This document shows, in pieces, positions 28,711 through 37,733 of a stretch of 64,000 nucleotides of DNA. The notes beneath the pieces were generated by a model that saw only the letters and a list, made by a program, of their open reading frames with translations, had not been told where the DNA came from and did not search any database. This DNA is from Kapaibacterium sp044224925. GTDB taxonomy: Bacteria; Bacteroidota; Ignavibacteria; Kapaibacteriales; Kapaibacteriaceae. A program made the position numbers and the translations under genes. Within the stretch, counting starts at the first letter, position 1, and each line of letters starts with the position of its first letter. The stretch lies in assembly GCA_044224925.1 (NCBI GenBank), contig JBGAJM010000009.1:16299-80298 (forward strand), in the 5' to 3' direction.

Positions 28711-30753
28711 ATGAAAAGACAGGTATTGATTGCTTCGGCACTCGTACTCTGTTCTCTCGCGATAGGCGGCGTGGATGGCATGGCGCAAACGATCACGAAC
28801 CAGTTTCGCCAGCCAACACTCGTCGTAGGTCGCCCGTATCGTGATATCGATGCGTGCCCTGTATCGCGGTCGAACAAAATCCTTTTGGCACCAGGTAGCT
28901 TCACGCTGCCGCCAACGAACGTCGTTGACCTGGATGATGGATATCAGTATCTGCCATTCCCGTCCGGCTTCCGTTTCAACTTCAATAATGCTGAGCGTTT
29001 TGGGATCTATGTAAGCATCAACGGCTTCGCGACCTTCGAAGGCACGAAGCTTGTTCCTGCAAAGCAACCAAACGGTCTGTTCACGAATTCGGCTTCCTAC
29101 CCTGACAACGTTGTCGCACCATTCTGGGGCGATCACCGTTTGCGCACGGCAGGCGATATCAATGCTGGTTATATGCCGGCTGAGATCTCGTGGGTCTATG
29201 ATGTGGACCGTGATGAAAACTGCGATACGATCCAGCCGGTTCGCCGCTGCATCGTTATTCAGTGGAAGAATTTGAATATCAATGACCAGTCTGTGAATTC
29301 GAGCGTTGGCAACTTCCAAGCTCGTCTTTATGAGACCACGGCAGATAACAACTTCCAGGGTGATATCGAGTTCGCCTATGGTCAGATCGCAGGAAACCCA
29401 TACACGACGAACACCACTGTGGTAACCCGCGGTGCAACGGTCGGTATCAAGGGTAATGGCGGCTTCCCTGGCTATCTCGCAGACTTCTGGAATGGTCTTG
29501 TGTGGGTCCCGAACGTTGGCGCAAGCACACGTACGGACAGCACGACACGTTGGCAGCCTTCGGGTGGTCGTTCCGACGCTGTGATCCGCTTCTCCGGTAT
29601 CGTTCGTTTCACGTTCGATACATGGGGCTTCGGTGATGCAGATACTTCGGCAGCCCGTGGTGCTCGTCACGAGAACCTTCCACAGAATCGCCGCGTAACT
29701 TCTGGTGATGCACGCGTTATCATGCGTTCGATCGTAACAAACCGTCCGTTGGACAGTGTTTGGAAGCGTCAAGCGTATCAAGGTGACGTGAACCACTCCG
29801 GTCGTTTCTACTACACGACGTTGAATCCAGACTTCACATGCTGCTCGACGAACGTTACATTGAATCCAGTACCGCCGAATATCATCATTTGGCGCCGTAC
29901 GATCGATGTTGACCAGTTCACTGGCAAGCAAGTTCTTCGCGTGTACTATGAAGGCGACGGACTGTACGGCACGGGTGGACGCGCCCCAGATGTTAGCAAT
30001 CTGACGCAGATCTACTATGAAGTAACTGAATACGATGCTGCTCTTATCATGCGATACTTGAGCGGTCGTCTTCCAATGCTTCCTTGGATCAAGGACAACG
30101 ACACAACAGGACCTGACTTCGGTAAGACAACTGGTCCGATCTCTGCAGACAATGTAGCGTTCGGTACACCTGTCAAGCTTGGAAATGGTCTCGTTCGTGT
30201 TCCAGTGTTCTTGAACAATCCACACGAAGGTGTGTTCGCTGTGAAGTTCGTTTCGAACAGCGAGATCATCAATGTCAATCCAGTAAGTGCTGTGAATGGC
30301 AATGTTGATATCGATAACAGCAACGCCGTCGCAGTCGTGACTGGTAACGGATCGTTTGACGTGGCTACACCAGTAGCATACGTCACCGTGAAGGAACAAG
30401 ATGCTTACACGTTCAGCGGTATCCGCTTCAACGATGTGAACAAGTCCAACCAGACGATCCAGAACGTTGAAATGAAGGCTGGCGAGAACATCGTTGCCTA
30501 TCCAAATCCAATGACATCCAATGCTTCGATCACTGTGAACGTACCTGTTGGTGGCGTATACACAGTTCGAGTGTATGATGCCTTTGGCAAGTTGGTCAAC
30601 ACCGTATTCAACGGTCAAGTATCGAATGGCATGTTCAATGTTGAGTGGAACGGTCGCGACGCATCTGGTGCAACGGTATCTGCCGGTGCATACATGGTTC
30701 GCGTAGACGGTAACGCATTCAGCACGACGACCACGATGACAGTTGTTCGTTAA
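28711..30753 (+). CDS. T9SS-exported protein with dockerin-like and cohesin-like segments
   Basis: 680 residues from ATG 28711 (GGAG 5 nt upstream), with a signal peptide ending VDGMAQ. A large N-terminal domain (about 50-330) contains FNNAERFGIYVSINGFATFEG, a nidogen-like/beta-sandwich pattern. GDVNHSGRF (about 355) and, after an insertion, YDAALIMRYLSGRLP (about 445) resemble the two halves of a dockerin. Residues about 490-590 resemble a cohesin-like sandwich (LGNGLVRVPVFLNNPHEGVFAVKF). The C-terminal 85 residues form a T9SS domain (YPNPMTSNASITVNV...SAGAYMVRVDGN). Codon bias is as in the preceding giant gene. It is the second gene of a four-gene surface locus. Confidence 0.78.
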   Translation: MKRQVLIASALVLCSLAIGGVDGMAQTITNQFRQPTLVVGRPYRDIDACPVSRSNKILLAPGSFTLPPTNVVDLDDGYQYLPFPSGFRFNFNNAERFGIYVSINGFATFEGTKLVPAKQPNGLFTNSASYPDNVVAPFWGDHRLRTAGDINAGYMPAEISWVYDVDRDENCDTIQPVRRCIVIQWKNLNINDQSVNSSVGNFQARLYETTADNNFQGDIEFAYGQIAGNPYTTNTTVVTRGATVGIKGNGGFPGYLADFWNGLVWVPNVGASTRTDSTTRWQPSGGRSDAVIRFSGIVRFTFDTWGFGDADTSAARGARHENLPQNRRVTSGDARVIMRSIVTNRPLDSVWKRQAYQGDVNHSGRFYYTTLNPDFTCCSTNVTLNPVPPNIIIWRRTIDVDQFTGKQVLRVYYEGDGLYGTGGRAPDVSNLTQIYYEVTEYDAALIMRYLSGRLPMLPWIKDNDTTGPDFGKTTGPISADNVAFGTPVKLGNGLVRVPVFLNNPHEGVFAVKFVSNSEIINVNPVSAVNGNVDIDNSNAVAVVTGNGSFDVATPVAYVTVKEQDAYTFSGIRFNDVNKSNQTIQNVEMKAGENIVAYPNPMTSNASITVNVPVGGVYTVRVYDAFGKLVNTVFNGQVSNGMFNVEWNGRDASGATVSAGAYMVRVDGNAFSTTTTMTVVR

Positions 30754-30762
30754 GTCGACCGA

Positions 30763-31959
30763 ATGTCGATCGAAAGAATAGTGAGGATCATAAGTCTGCT
30801 GACCGTCGTTATGACGGTCAGCAGCTTACCCTCGGTCGCCGACGACACGCTTGTGATTTCATCACAGCGATCGGTGAACATCTGTTCTTCTGCGAGTGAT
30901 AGGAAGTTCTTGATCTACGTCGACCTTGGCGAGATCTACTTTTCTGATTCACTCATGTCCTTTGACATCTTTTTGAAGTACGACACAACAAAGCTTGTCT
31001 TCACAGACATGCTTACAACTGGAACATTGTCGGCTCAAATGAGCGACCTTGGACCAGTATGGCGACCGAAAGATCCGGGTGGGATCTGTTATGCAGGAGG
31101 AGGCTCGATCCTTCAACCAGCAAAGGGCAAACAACCACTCATCGCATTTCAAGGTCTGTTCAAGGGAAGTTGTGGGGATACCACATCCATTGCGCTTGAC
31201 GAGGTGATCTTCAATAGTGAGTTTCGTCGGCGGTCTTGGACTGGAACATTCGGAACGATCGCGACGATCGCTCGAGGAACCACAACAAATGAGATCGCCG
31301 CTGTCTTCGACCAGCAGGTATTCCTAATGCGCGGAAAGGACTCGAGTTCTTCGATTCCACTTCACGTTAAGACACCTGACATATCGAATGCGATTGTAGA
31401 GTGTGAGATCAAGATGGATCGTTCAGATTCATTTGCTATCGATTCGATCTACGCGCTACAAACAGATTCGACTTACCAGTTGATCGAAAAGAACGTGACT
31501 GCAGATACGACGACGATCAGATGGAGAACACAATCTCGCAGTACTCAGACAGAGTACATGATCAATGTTCGTTCGTTGACAAATGAAAAGGATAGAACAG
31601 CTACGATCAATGCAACTATTCGAGTGATCGACAGTTGTTATTGTCGAGTAGCAATGAACACAGATCCAATGCGCACGACGACGATCAAGAATGTGCCGGT
31701 GTTGACTTCTTTGTTTGAAACGGTTGTTAATGAAGGGACTGCATGGTGTACCACAGTAGGTGGTGACATCATCATCCAGTCTCTTCATGGGCAACCAGAG
31801 TCAGTTGAAGTGTTCACGATGTTGGGCGAACGAATTCCGATCGTGCTTCGTGGCGATCAACAGACGATGGTGATCACTGGTGATCTTCTTCCGAATGCAC
31901 CCGTTCTCGTACGGATGCAAGGTGGAGGAGAGATCAGATCGAAAATGGTAATGAAATGA
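30763..31959 (+). CDS. Exported cohesin-like protein, third gene of surface locus
   Basis: 398 residues beginning 9 nt after the previous stop. The signal peptide is IVRIISLLTVVMTVSSLPSVA. Residues about 30-150 (KFLIYVDLGEIYFSDSLMSFDIFLKYDTTKLVFTDML, here described by its ends) resemble a cohesin-like sandwich. The C terminus (VGGDIIIQSLHGQPESVEVF...LLPNAPVLVRMQGGG) resembles a short T9SS-type domain. Its codon use is less biased than that of the two neighbours, so it is probably expressed less. The function is unknown. It is presumably part of the same envelope structure. Confidence 0.65.
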   Translation: MSIERIVRIISLLTVVMTVSSLPSVADDTLVISSQRSVNICSSASDRKFLIYVDLGEIYFSDSLMSFDIFLKYDTTKLVFTDMLTTGTLSAQMSDLGPVWRPKDPGGICYAGGGSILQPAKGKQPLIAFQGLFKGSCGDTTSIALDEVIFNSEFRRRSWTGTFGTIATIARGTTTNEIAAVFDQQVFLMRGKDSSSSIPLHVKTPDISNAIVECEIKMDRSDSFAIDSIYALQTDSTYQLIEKNVTADTTTIRWRTQSRSTQTEYMINVRSLTNEKDRTATINATIRVIDSCYCRVAMNTDPMRTTTIKNVPVLTSLFETVVNEGTAWCTTVGGDIIIQSLHGQPESVEVFTMLGERIPIVLRGDQQTMVITGDLLPNAPVLVRMQGGGEIRSKMVMK

Positions 31960-31990
31960 TCAGTTAATTCTACTCATCAGAGGAGTTCTT

Positions 31991-34900
31991 ATGAATCGTC
32001 GATATGCTCTCTGGGGAAGTAGCGCCAAGCTTGGCGTTATTCTCTTGTTTGCAGCGTTGACTGGTATTGGGTCGCAATGGGCGCATGCTCAAGCGGACAA
32101 GCCAGAGCTTCCGACGCTTACCCTGACGGGCCAAGGCGCCGGTTGGAACCAAACGTATTACCCAGATGGCCGCATCTGGGCACCCCGAAGTGGTGACAAT
32201 GGTGTTCGTGAGATCTTGGTACCAGTTTTCGTAAAGAACTGCTGGCGCACAACGACCACGTACAAGGCGTTCCCGATCTACAGCTTCAAGATGAAGGTGC
32301 AGTTCGACAGCACGGCGGTTGAATTTGTTGGGATCGACAAGAATGGTCCATTGCGCGGTAATCAGGCTATGCCCTTGAACTGCCTCGCAAAGGATTTCGA
32401 GTTCTCGACAAGTGTTGCACGTGATACCTCGTATCAAAACGTGATCAACGGTCCGATCCAAAACCGTCTTCGTGGTAAGCGCGTGATGATCACGGCTGTG
32501 TCGCCAAAGGCGTTGCCACAAACTGGCAATTCTACCGACGCATGCGATCAGCGTCCTTATGTTGAGATGTTCTACATGCGCTTCCGCGTTCTGGCAAATC
32601 CAGCTTCGAACCCAGTGAGCGCTCGTACTCCACTCATCATCACCAACGACACGCTGTTCTACAACGACTTCCAAGTTGGTAAGGAACTTACGTTCCCGAA
32701 CGATCCTGCTCCCGGTAGATATGCCGGACTCGGTGGCGTAGATAACTACTACATCGATGCTAATCAACAAGAGCAAGTTCGCGATCCACTCCGTCCGTCA
32801 CGCTTCGGCATGATCTGGTTGGAAGTAACGGACGAGATCCCACGCTTTACGTTCACGAACGTATCGGATCGTCGCTTCCGTATCGCAGACTCCGTAGACA
32901 ACTCGAACAACCAGCAATGGTTCATCGTAGATCCGATCACATTGGATTCCGGTTCTACATATGATGATGCCGTGAATGGTATCGGTACGCGCGACGTTGA
33001 TGTGATCAACGCAACGGCCGGTTCCCGTATGACGGAGATCTTTGTTCAATCTGATTCGAAGTGGCTGAAGTTCAAGTCGTTCACCAAGGGTGGAACGGGT
33101 GAAGTGAATCCATTCCCGAATCCGGTGCGCCAAGGCTTCATCCAGTATCTCGACAAGGGTATCCTTGGTACGACGAACGGAACAGATCCACTTGGAAACC
33201 CAACGACACTGCAGCGTGACCTGAACATGCGTGTCATCTGTGATCCGAATGAACTTCCACTTGGTGAAGGTGGCGAAGTTGCCGGCGTGTACGTTGGATA
33301 CTTGACCTTCACTTCCTACTCTGCGGACGTGTCCCCAGTGCGTATGAAGGTGACGTTCATCTACTTCCGTCCTCCATTCGAGCCAAGCCAGTTCGATGAG
33401 TCAAATCAGTGGCAAGCCGGTCCTTCCGGTCCAACACGTGGTATCCGCATTGAACTTCGTAATTCGAACAATCCGATCGAGCGTACGAACATCATCTTTG
33501 GTGTCGGTGCTCGCGCACGTGACTCCGTTGATACGCTCTTCGGTGAAACGGTCTACCAAGGTGCACTGAACGGTTTTGGTGCTCGCTGGTATCCACAAAC
33601 GAAGGATGGAAACGATATCTATCAGTTCGGTCTTGGCGACCTGTGGGCAGCCAGCACGAGCCGTCCGAAGTTCGCTTCGCGTGATATCCGGAACATCTAT
33701 TCCGACACGACACTTGTGTACATCTGCCGCTTCAACGCCGGTAGCGCTCTGAACTATCCGATCGTTGTTTCGTGGGATACAGATGACTTCCCTGCTGGTT
33801 CTGACCTGTTCATCCGTGACATTCTCAACGGTGAGCGCTTCAACGTGAACATGCGTCAAGCAACAAGCTTGGGTGGAACGAAGTACTCCTTCACGATCCG
33901 TGATGCAGACATCACAGCGTTCGCTATCGAGTACACACTTCCAAAGGTCGTTTCCTTCCCGGTCATCAACAAGGGTTGGAACCTTCTCTCCGTACCTGTG
34001 AACCCATCGTCGGCATTCTACAAGGATGTATTCAAGAAGTCGCTGAACATCCCAGTGTTCTTCTCCCAGAATACGTATCAGCAGAACCAGACGGTCAAGC
34101 CAGGTATCGGCTACTTCATCAAGTATGCCGATGAAGTTGACAAGACCATCGCTGGTGTTCGTTTGACGCACATCGACGAAGACACGTACAAGACAGAGCT
34201 GTATGAAGGCTGGAACACGATCGGTTCGCTTTCCACACCTATCAACACGGAGTCGATCGGCCTTACGGTCATCGGTACTGCTGATGCTCAGATCCTTGGT
34301 GACATCTATCGCTATAACACCAACCGTGGTTATGAGGCGATCACCGAGCTTGTACCTGGTCGTGGTCACTGGATGAAGATCAGCGGACACGCATACCTGA
34401 ACATGTCTGCTCGCACAAGCGGCAAGACAGGCATTAACATGGCAGCCGCTCGCAACAGCGTGCTGGCAAATGCAACGCAAGTGTCGATCAACGACATGAG
34501 CGGTAAGTCCACCGATCTGTACCTTACTGAGCGTACAAAGGTCGAAGCACGTGAAATGTTCGAACTGCCACCAGTTGCTCCACACAACCTCTTCGATGTT
34601 CGCTTCAACACGAACATGTATGTTGAAGATGCTGTGAACCCAGTGATCAACCTGCAAGGCGTTTCGTTCCCAATGTCGGTCACGATGAACTACCCAGATC
34701 GTAACTATACTGTGGTCAACGCAGTGACAGGTTCGATCCTCGGTTCCATCAAGGCCGGCGTTACGAATACGATCAAGATCGACAACAGCAATACTCCGGC
34801 TATCCGCCTTATGGCAGAAGAAGTCGGCACGAATGCTCTCACGGTTGCTGTAGCTCCGAACCCAGTCGCTCAAACGGCTGCTGTGAACTACACAGTTGTG

Positions 34901-35092
34901 AACAACGGTCGAGTCACACTTGGTCTTTACAATGCAGTTGGTGAACTCGTGGCCACGATCGTGGACACAGATATGACAATGGGTATGTATAGCGCAGATC
35001 TCAATGCTGCCGCTCTCCCAGCCGGTCGTTATATCGTGAAGCTCAACAACGGTGGCAACATCTTCACCTCATCGGTGACGATCGTCCGCTAA
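31991..35092 (+). CDS. Large T9SS-exported surface protein
   Basis: 1,033 residues from ATG 31991 with GAGGAG upstream. The N terminus is long and basic with a hydrophobic core (LGVILLFAALTGIG) and ends near AHAQ (about 33). Residues about 60-230 resemble a cohesin-like domain (YSFKMKVQFDSTAVEFVGID). A middle region of unknown type contains PNPVRQGFIQYLDKG. Around 650-790 there are WNLLSVPVNP and YEGWNTIGSLS motifs typical of Bacteroidota surface proteins. The end is a T9SS domain (APNPVAQTAAVNYTV...LPAGRYIVKLNNGG). Codon use is strongly biased, as in the 21.6-kb gene. It is followed by a strong terminator. Confidence 0.78.
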   Translation: MNRRYALWGSSAKLGVILLFAALTGIGSQWAHAQADKPELPTLTLTGQGAGWNQTYYPDGRIWAPRSGDNGVREILVPVFVKNCWRTTTTYKAFPIYSFKMKVQFDSTAVEFVGIDKNGPLRGNQAMPLNCLAKDFEFSTSVARDTSYQNVINGPIQNRLRGKRVMITAVSPKALPQTGNSTDACDQRPYVEMFYMRFRVLANPASNPVSARTPLIITNDTLFYNDFQVGKELTFPNDPAPGRYAGLGGVDNYYIDANQQEQVRDPLRPSRFGMIWLEVTDEIPRFTFTNVSDRRFRIADSVDNSNNQQWFIVDPITLDSGSTYDDAVNGIGTRDVDVINATAGSRMTEIFVQSDSKWLKFKSFTKGGTGEVNPFPNPVRQGFIQYLDKGILGTTNGTDPLGNPTTLQRDLNMRVICDPNELPLGEGGEVAGVYVGYLTFTSYSADVSPVRMKVTFIYFRPPFEPSQFDESNQWQAGPSGPTRGIRIELRNSNNPIERTNIIFGVGARARDSVDTLFGETVYQGALNGFGARWYPQTKDGNDIYQFGLGDLWAASTSRPKFASRDIRNIYSDTTLVYICRFNAGSALNYPIVVSWDTDDFPAGSDLFIRDILNGERFNVNMRQATSLGGTKYSFTIRDADITAFAIEYTLPKVVSFPVINKGWNLLSVPVNPSSAFYKDVFKKSLNIPVFFSQNTYQQNQTVKPGIGYFIKYADEVDKTIAGVRLTHIDEDTYKTELYEGWNTIGSLSTPINTESIGLTVIGTADAQILGDIYRYNTNRGYEAITELVPGRGHWMKISGHAYLNMSARTSGKTGINMAAARNSVLANATQVSINDMSGKSTDLYLTERTKVEAREMFELPPVAPHNLFDVRFNTNMYVEDAVNPVINLQGVSFPMSVTMNYPDRNYTVVNAVTGSILGSIKAGVTNTIKIDNSNTPAIRLMAEEVGTNALTVAVAPNPVAQTAAVNYTVVNNGRVTLGLYNAVGELVATIVDTDMTMGMYSADLNAAALPAGRYIVKLNNGGNIFTSSVTIVR

Positions 35093-35110
35093 ACCATGGC
35101 GATTAAAAAG

Positions 35111-35140
35111 AAAGGCAGCAGGAAACTGCTGCCTTTTTTT
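35111..35140 (+). terminator. Rho-independent terminator closing the surface locus
   Basis: An 11-bp stem (AAAGGCAGCAG), a GAAA tetraloop, the complementary arm and a run of T to 35140. It lies 18 nt after the stop of the 1,033-residue surface gene. It is the clearest terminator in the window. Confidence 0.92.
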
Positions 35141-35166
35141 ATTCCTATACGATCCAGCGTCTCTAC

Positions 35167-35943
35167 ATGAAGATCACCATCCTTGCCGCCCTCCTTGCCA
35201 TTTCTCCTGTATGGTGCGGTGCACAAACGCCGACGATCACGTTGACGGCGAAGAACACCACACCAAATGGCTCGAAGAGCTATACGATGTTCCTTGGTGC
35301 AAGTAGGATCGGTACCGTGGGGGTTGACTCTGCACTCAACGAGATCGAGATCCCTACGCTTCCATTGCCGTCCGGTATCTTTTATGTGTGGAGCATTCCT
35401 CCAACACCAGAAGAGATCTGGCTCAGTCCTCGCGACTATCGGTTCCTGACCCCGGGGACGACGTATCGTGAAGAGTACGACATGCAGGTGAATTGGGATG
35501 GTGGGACGTTGAAGTGGACGTGGTTGACGCCATTGCCGGAGTTGATCGATTCCGCATGGATCGTCGATGGATACACGACCTTCCCGGACAACGTTGCGAA
35601 GGCCAAGTTGGTACCCAATGCAAGCCTTGACATTGCCAACCCTAGTATCACGCTGTATAAGCTGATCGTGTGGTACAACACGACCACGCTGCCCGTACAA
35701 GAAGAACCCATGCGGTCGGCATCGGTCTATCCATTACCTTGCACCGATGTGATGCATGCCCGTGCGGACGCCCCCTTGCGCTCTTACACCGTATGCACAC
35801 TGCAGGGTGACGTAATGGAAGGCGGCAAGGCGGAAGGGATGGACGTATCCGTCTCGACCGCACACTGGCCGTCAGCGTCGTACGTTCTCACGTTGACGCA
35901 TGTGGACGGCAGGACAACTCGATCTCTATTCATTAAGCAGTGA
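35167..35943 (+). CDS. Small secreted protein with T9SS sorting domain
   Basis: 258 residues. The signal peptide (ITILAALLAISPVWCGAQ) is followed by a beta-rich domain of unknown family (about 20-180) and a T9SS-type C-terminal domain (VYPLPCTDVMHARAD...SASYVLTLTHVDGRTTRSLFIKQ). It lies after the strong terminator and 7 nt before the glycosyltransferase gene, so it belongs to the next transcription unit. No promoter was recognised in the short gap. Confidence 0.65.
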   Translation: MKITILAALLAISPVWCGAQTPTITLTAKNTTPNGSKSYTMFLGASRIGTVGVDSALNEIEIPTLPLPSGIFYVWSIPPTPEEIWLSPRDYRFLTPGTTYREEYDMQVNWDGGTLKWTWLTPLPELIDSAWIVDGYTTFPDNVAKAKLVPNASLDIANPSITLYKLIVWYNTTTLPVQEEPMRSASVYPLPCTDVMHARADAPLRSYTVCTLQGDVMEGGKAEGMDVSVSTAHWPSASYVLTLTHVDGRTTRSLFIKQ

Positions 35944-35950
35944 TCGCCCC

Positions 35951-36985
35951 ATGAGTGAAGAGAACAACGATCAACAGCGAAATAGACGCCGTCGGTACCG
36001 CCCACGCAACGAACAACGTAGCAGGGATGGAGGCGGCAGGGTGCCTTCGCTCACTACACAAAAAGTGAGTGTGGTGATCCCCCTGTTGAATGAAGAAGAG
36101 TCTCTTCCGGAACTCTCGCGACAGCTTGAACAGGTACTCGATAGGATCACACGTAGCAACTACGAGGTGATCTTTGTAGATGATGGTTCCACGGATCGCT
36201 CCTACGATGTGATCCGCGACATCCATGCACGGAATCAGAAGTTCAAGGCCATTCGATTTCGACGGAACTATGGAAAGTCCGCAGCACTGGCCGTTGGATT
36301 TGCCGAAGTGACGGGCGATATCGTGATCACGATGGATGCAGACCTCCAGGACGATCCGAACGAGATACCGGCCCTGATATCGAAGCTCGACGAAGGGTTC
36401 GATCTTGTGTCGGGCTGGAAGCGAAAGCGTCACGACCCATGGCATAAGACCATCCCATCAAAGCTCTTCAATGCCGTGACGTCGATGATGAGCGGTATCA
36501 AGCTGCATGACTTCAATTGCGGACTGAAGGGATACCGACGTGAGGTGGTGGACACTGTGCAGGTGTACGGCGAAATGCACCGCTACATCCCTGCTCTGGC
36601 ACATTGGGAAGGTTTTCGTGTAACGGAGATCCCCGTTTTACATCATTCACGCAAGTATGGCACCTCGAAGTTCGGCGCCAGTAGGTTCCTCAAAGGGTTC
36701 CTTGATCTGCTCACCGTGATGTTCACCACAAGGTATGTGAAACGGCCGTTGCACTTCTTTGGAACTGTCGGTTCCTTGTTCGCCGTGGTCGGTTTTGCAA
36801 CAGATCTGTATCTGGTGATCGAGTGGTTCATGGGTCTCACATCGTTGAGTCAACGACCACTCGCCCTTTTCGGTGTTGCCATGATCATTGTTGGCGTTCA
36901 GCTCATTTCCATCGGTCTTATCGGTGAGCTCATCGTCAAGAACTCACTTGAAACCCAGCGTTATAGTATTCGAGAACGAGTGTAG
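35951..36985 (+). CDS. Family 2 glycosyltransferase, polyprenyl-phosphate sugar transferase type
   Basis: 344 residues from ATG 35951; earlier in-frame starts would run into the previous gene. A basic, Arg-rich 35-residue N terminus precedes the GT2 catalytic domain: VSVVIPLLNEEESLPEL, VDDGSTDRS and DADLQDDP (DXD-like), HDFNCGLKGYRRE. Two C-terminal hydrophobic hairpins (about 255-280 and 295-325) match the DPM1/ArnC/GtrB family that loads a sugar onto a lipid carrier at the inner membrane. It opens a run of surface-glycan genes. Confidence 0.85.
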   Translation: MSEENNDQQRNRRRRYRPRNEQRSRDGGGRVPSLTTQKVSVVIPLLNEEESLPELSRQLEQVLDRITRSNYEVIFVDDGSTDRSYDVIRDIHARNQKFKAIRFRRNYGKSAALAVGFAEVTGDIVITMDADLQDDPNEIPALISKLDEGFDLVSGWKRKRHDPWHKTIPSKLFNAVTSMMSGIKLHDFNCGLKGYRREVVDTVQVYGEMHRYIPALAHWEGFRVTEIPVLHHSRKYGTSKFGASRFLKGFLDLLTVMFTTRYVKRPLHFFGTVGSLFAVVGFATDLYLVIEWFMGLTSLSQRPLALFGVAMIIVGVQLISIGLIGELIVKNSLETQRYSIRERV

Positions 36986-36988
36986 CCT

Positions 36989-37732
36989 ATGAAGTTCCGC
37001 ATTTCACTGTTGATGGCGATCGCAGTTGTTGTATGTGCAGTTGATGCGCATGCTCAGGTGCGGTTTCGTGTTGGTACCGGTCTGTCAACACAATGGATCG
37101 TGAACGACAATCCGGCAACGTATCGAATGGTCGGCGAAGACTCAAGCGTCACCGGCGGCTCGTTCGATGGAATGCAGTTCGGCTGGGGCATTCGCGCCTA
37201 TGCAGATCTCGATAAGCAGAAGACATTTCGTGTACCGATCGGATTCGACTACACATCCTACACCGGTGCACAGTCGTGGGCTGCCACCTTCAACACCGTG
37301 TTCTTGAAGCACAGTTGTCAGGCATACACCATGCTGGCCGGCTTCGAGTATTCGTTCCTCGAGTTCCCGCTTGCCTTTGCACGGGTCTACTCCGGTTTGG
37401 AGCTGCGGGGAACCATGTTCGCCAACAGCACCATTCAGAAGTCCTATACCTACGCGAACGGTATTCCGAGCACGGATGAGACCATCGAGGCGAAGCCCGA
37501 TGCTTTTCGACTTGGTGCCCTTGCACGTCTTGGTATCGAAGGAGAGATCTACTACCCTGTCTTCCTCAACACAAGCGTGGGCATGGGAGCAGTGAACTTC
37601 ATCGGGCGAGATACCCGACCAACTTCCGAAGGTGGACGTGGAGAGCTTCTTACACCGGACCGACGGAACGAAGGACCGGAAAGCCTCGTGTGGCAGCTGA
37701 ACTTCACGTTCATGGTCCAGGTCCGCCTCTAA
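36989..37732 (+). CDS. Outer-membrane beta-barrel protein
   Basis: 247 residues. The signal peptide (ISLLMAIAVVVCAVDAHAQ) is followed by alternating hydrophobic and polar strands (FRVPIGFDYTSYTG, AYTMLAGFEYSF, FARVYSGLELRGT, LVWQLNFTFMVQVRL), ending in an aromatic/hydrophobic strand as expected for an outer-membrane barrel. The family is not identified. It sits 3 nt after the GT2 gene and 1 nt before the GT9 gene, so it is cotranscribed with surface-glycan genes. Confidence 0.65.
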   Translation: MKFRISLLMAIAVVVCAVDAHAQVRFRVGTGLSTQWIVNDNPATYRMVGEDSSVTGGSFDGMQFGWGIRAYADLDKQKTFRVPIGFDYTSYTGAQSWAATFNTVFLKHSCQAYTMLAGFEYSFLEFPLAFARVYSGLELRGTMFANSTIQKSYTYANGIPSTDETIEAKPDAFRLGALARLGIEGEIYYPVFLNTSVGMGAVNFIGRDTRPTSEGGRGELLTPDRRNEGPESLVWQLNFTFMVQVRL

Positions 37733-37733
37733 C

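Noticed and set aside
28654..30618. Long open frame (654 codons) on the minus strand opposite the second surface gene
   Set aside because: The plus strand encodes a protein with signal peptide, ribosome site and T9SS domain. The minus-strand protein is Cys/His/Arg-rich with no recognisable domain and reflects the biased codon use of the plus gene.
21649..35092. Surface locus considered as horizontally acquired because its codon use differs
   Set aside because: The bias is toward GGT/CGT-type codons as in highly expressed genes. The third gene of the same locus is less biased, and there are no mobile-element traces, so expression level is the simpler explanation.
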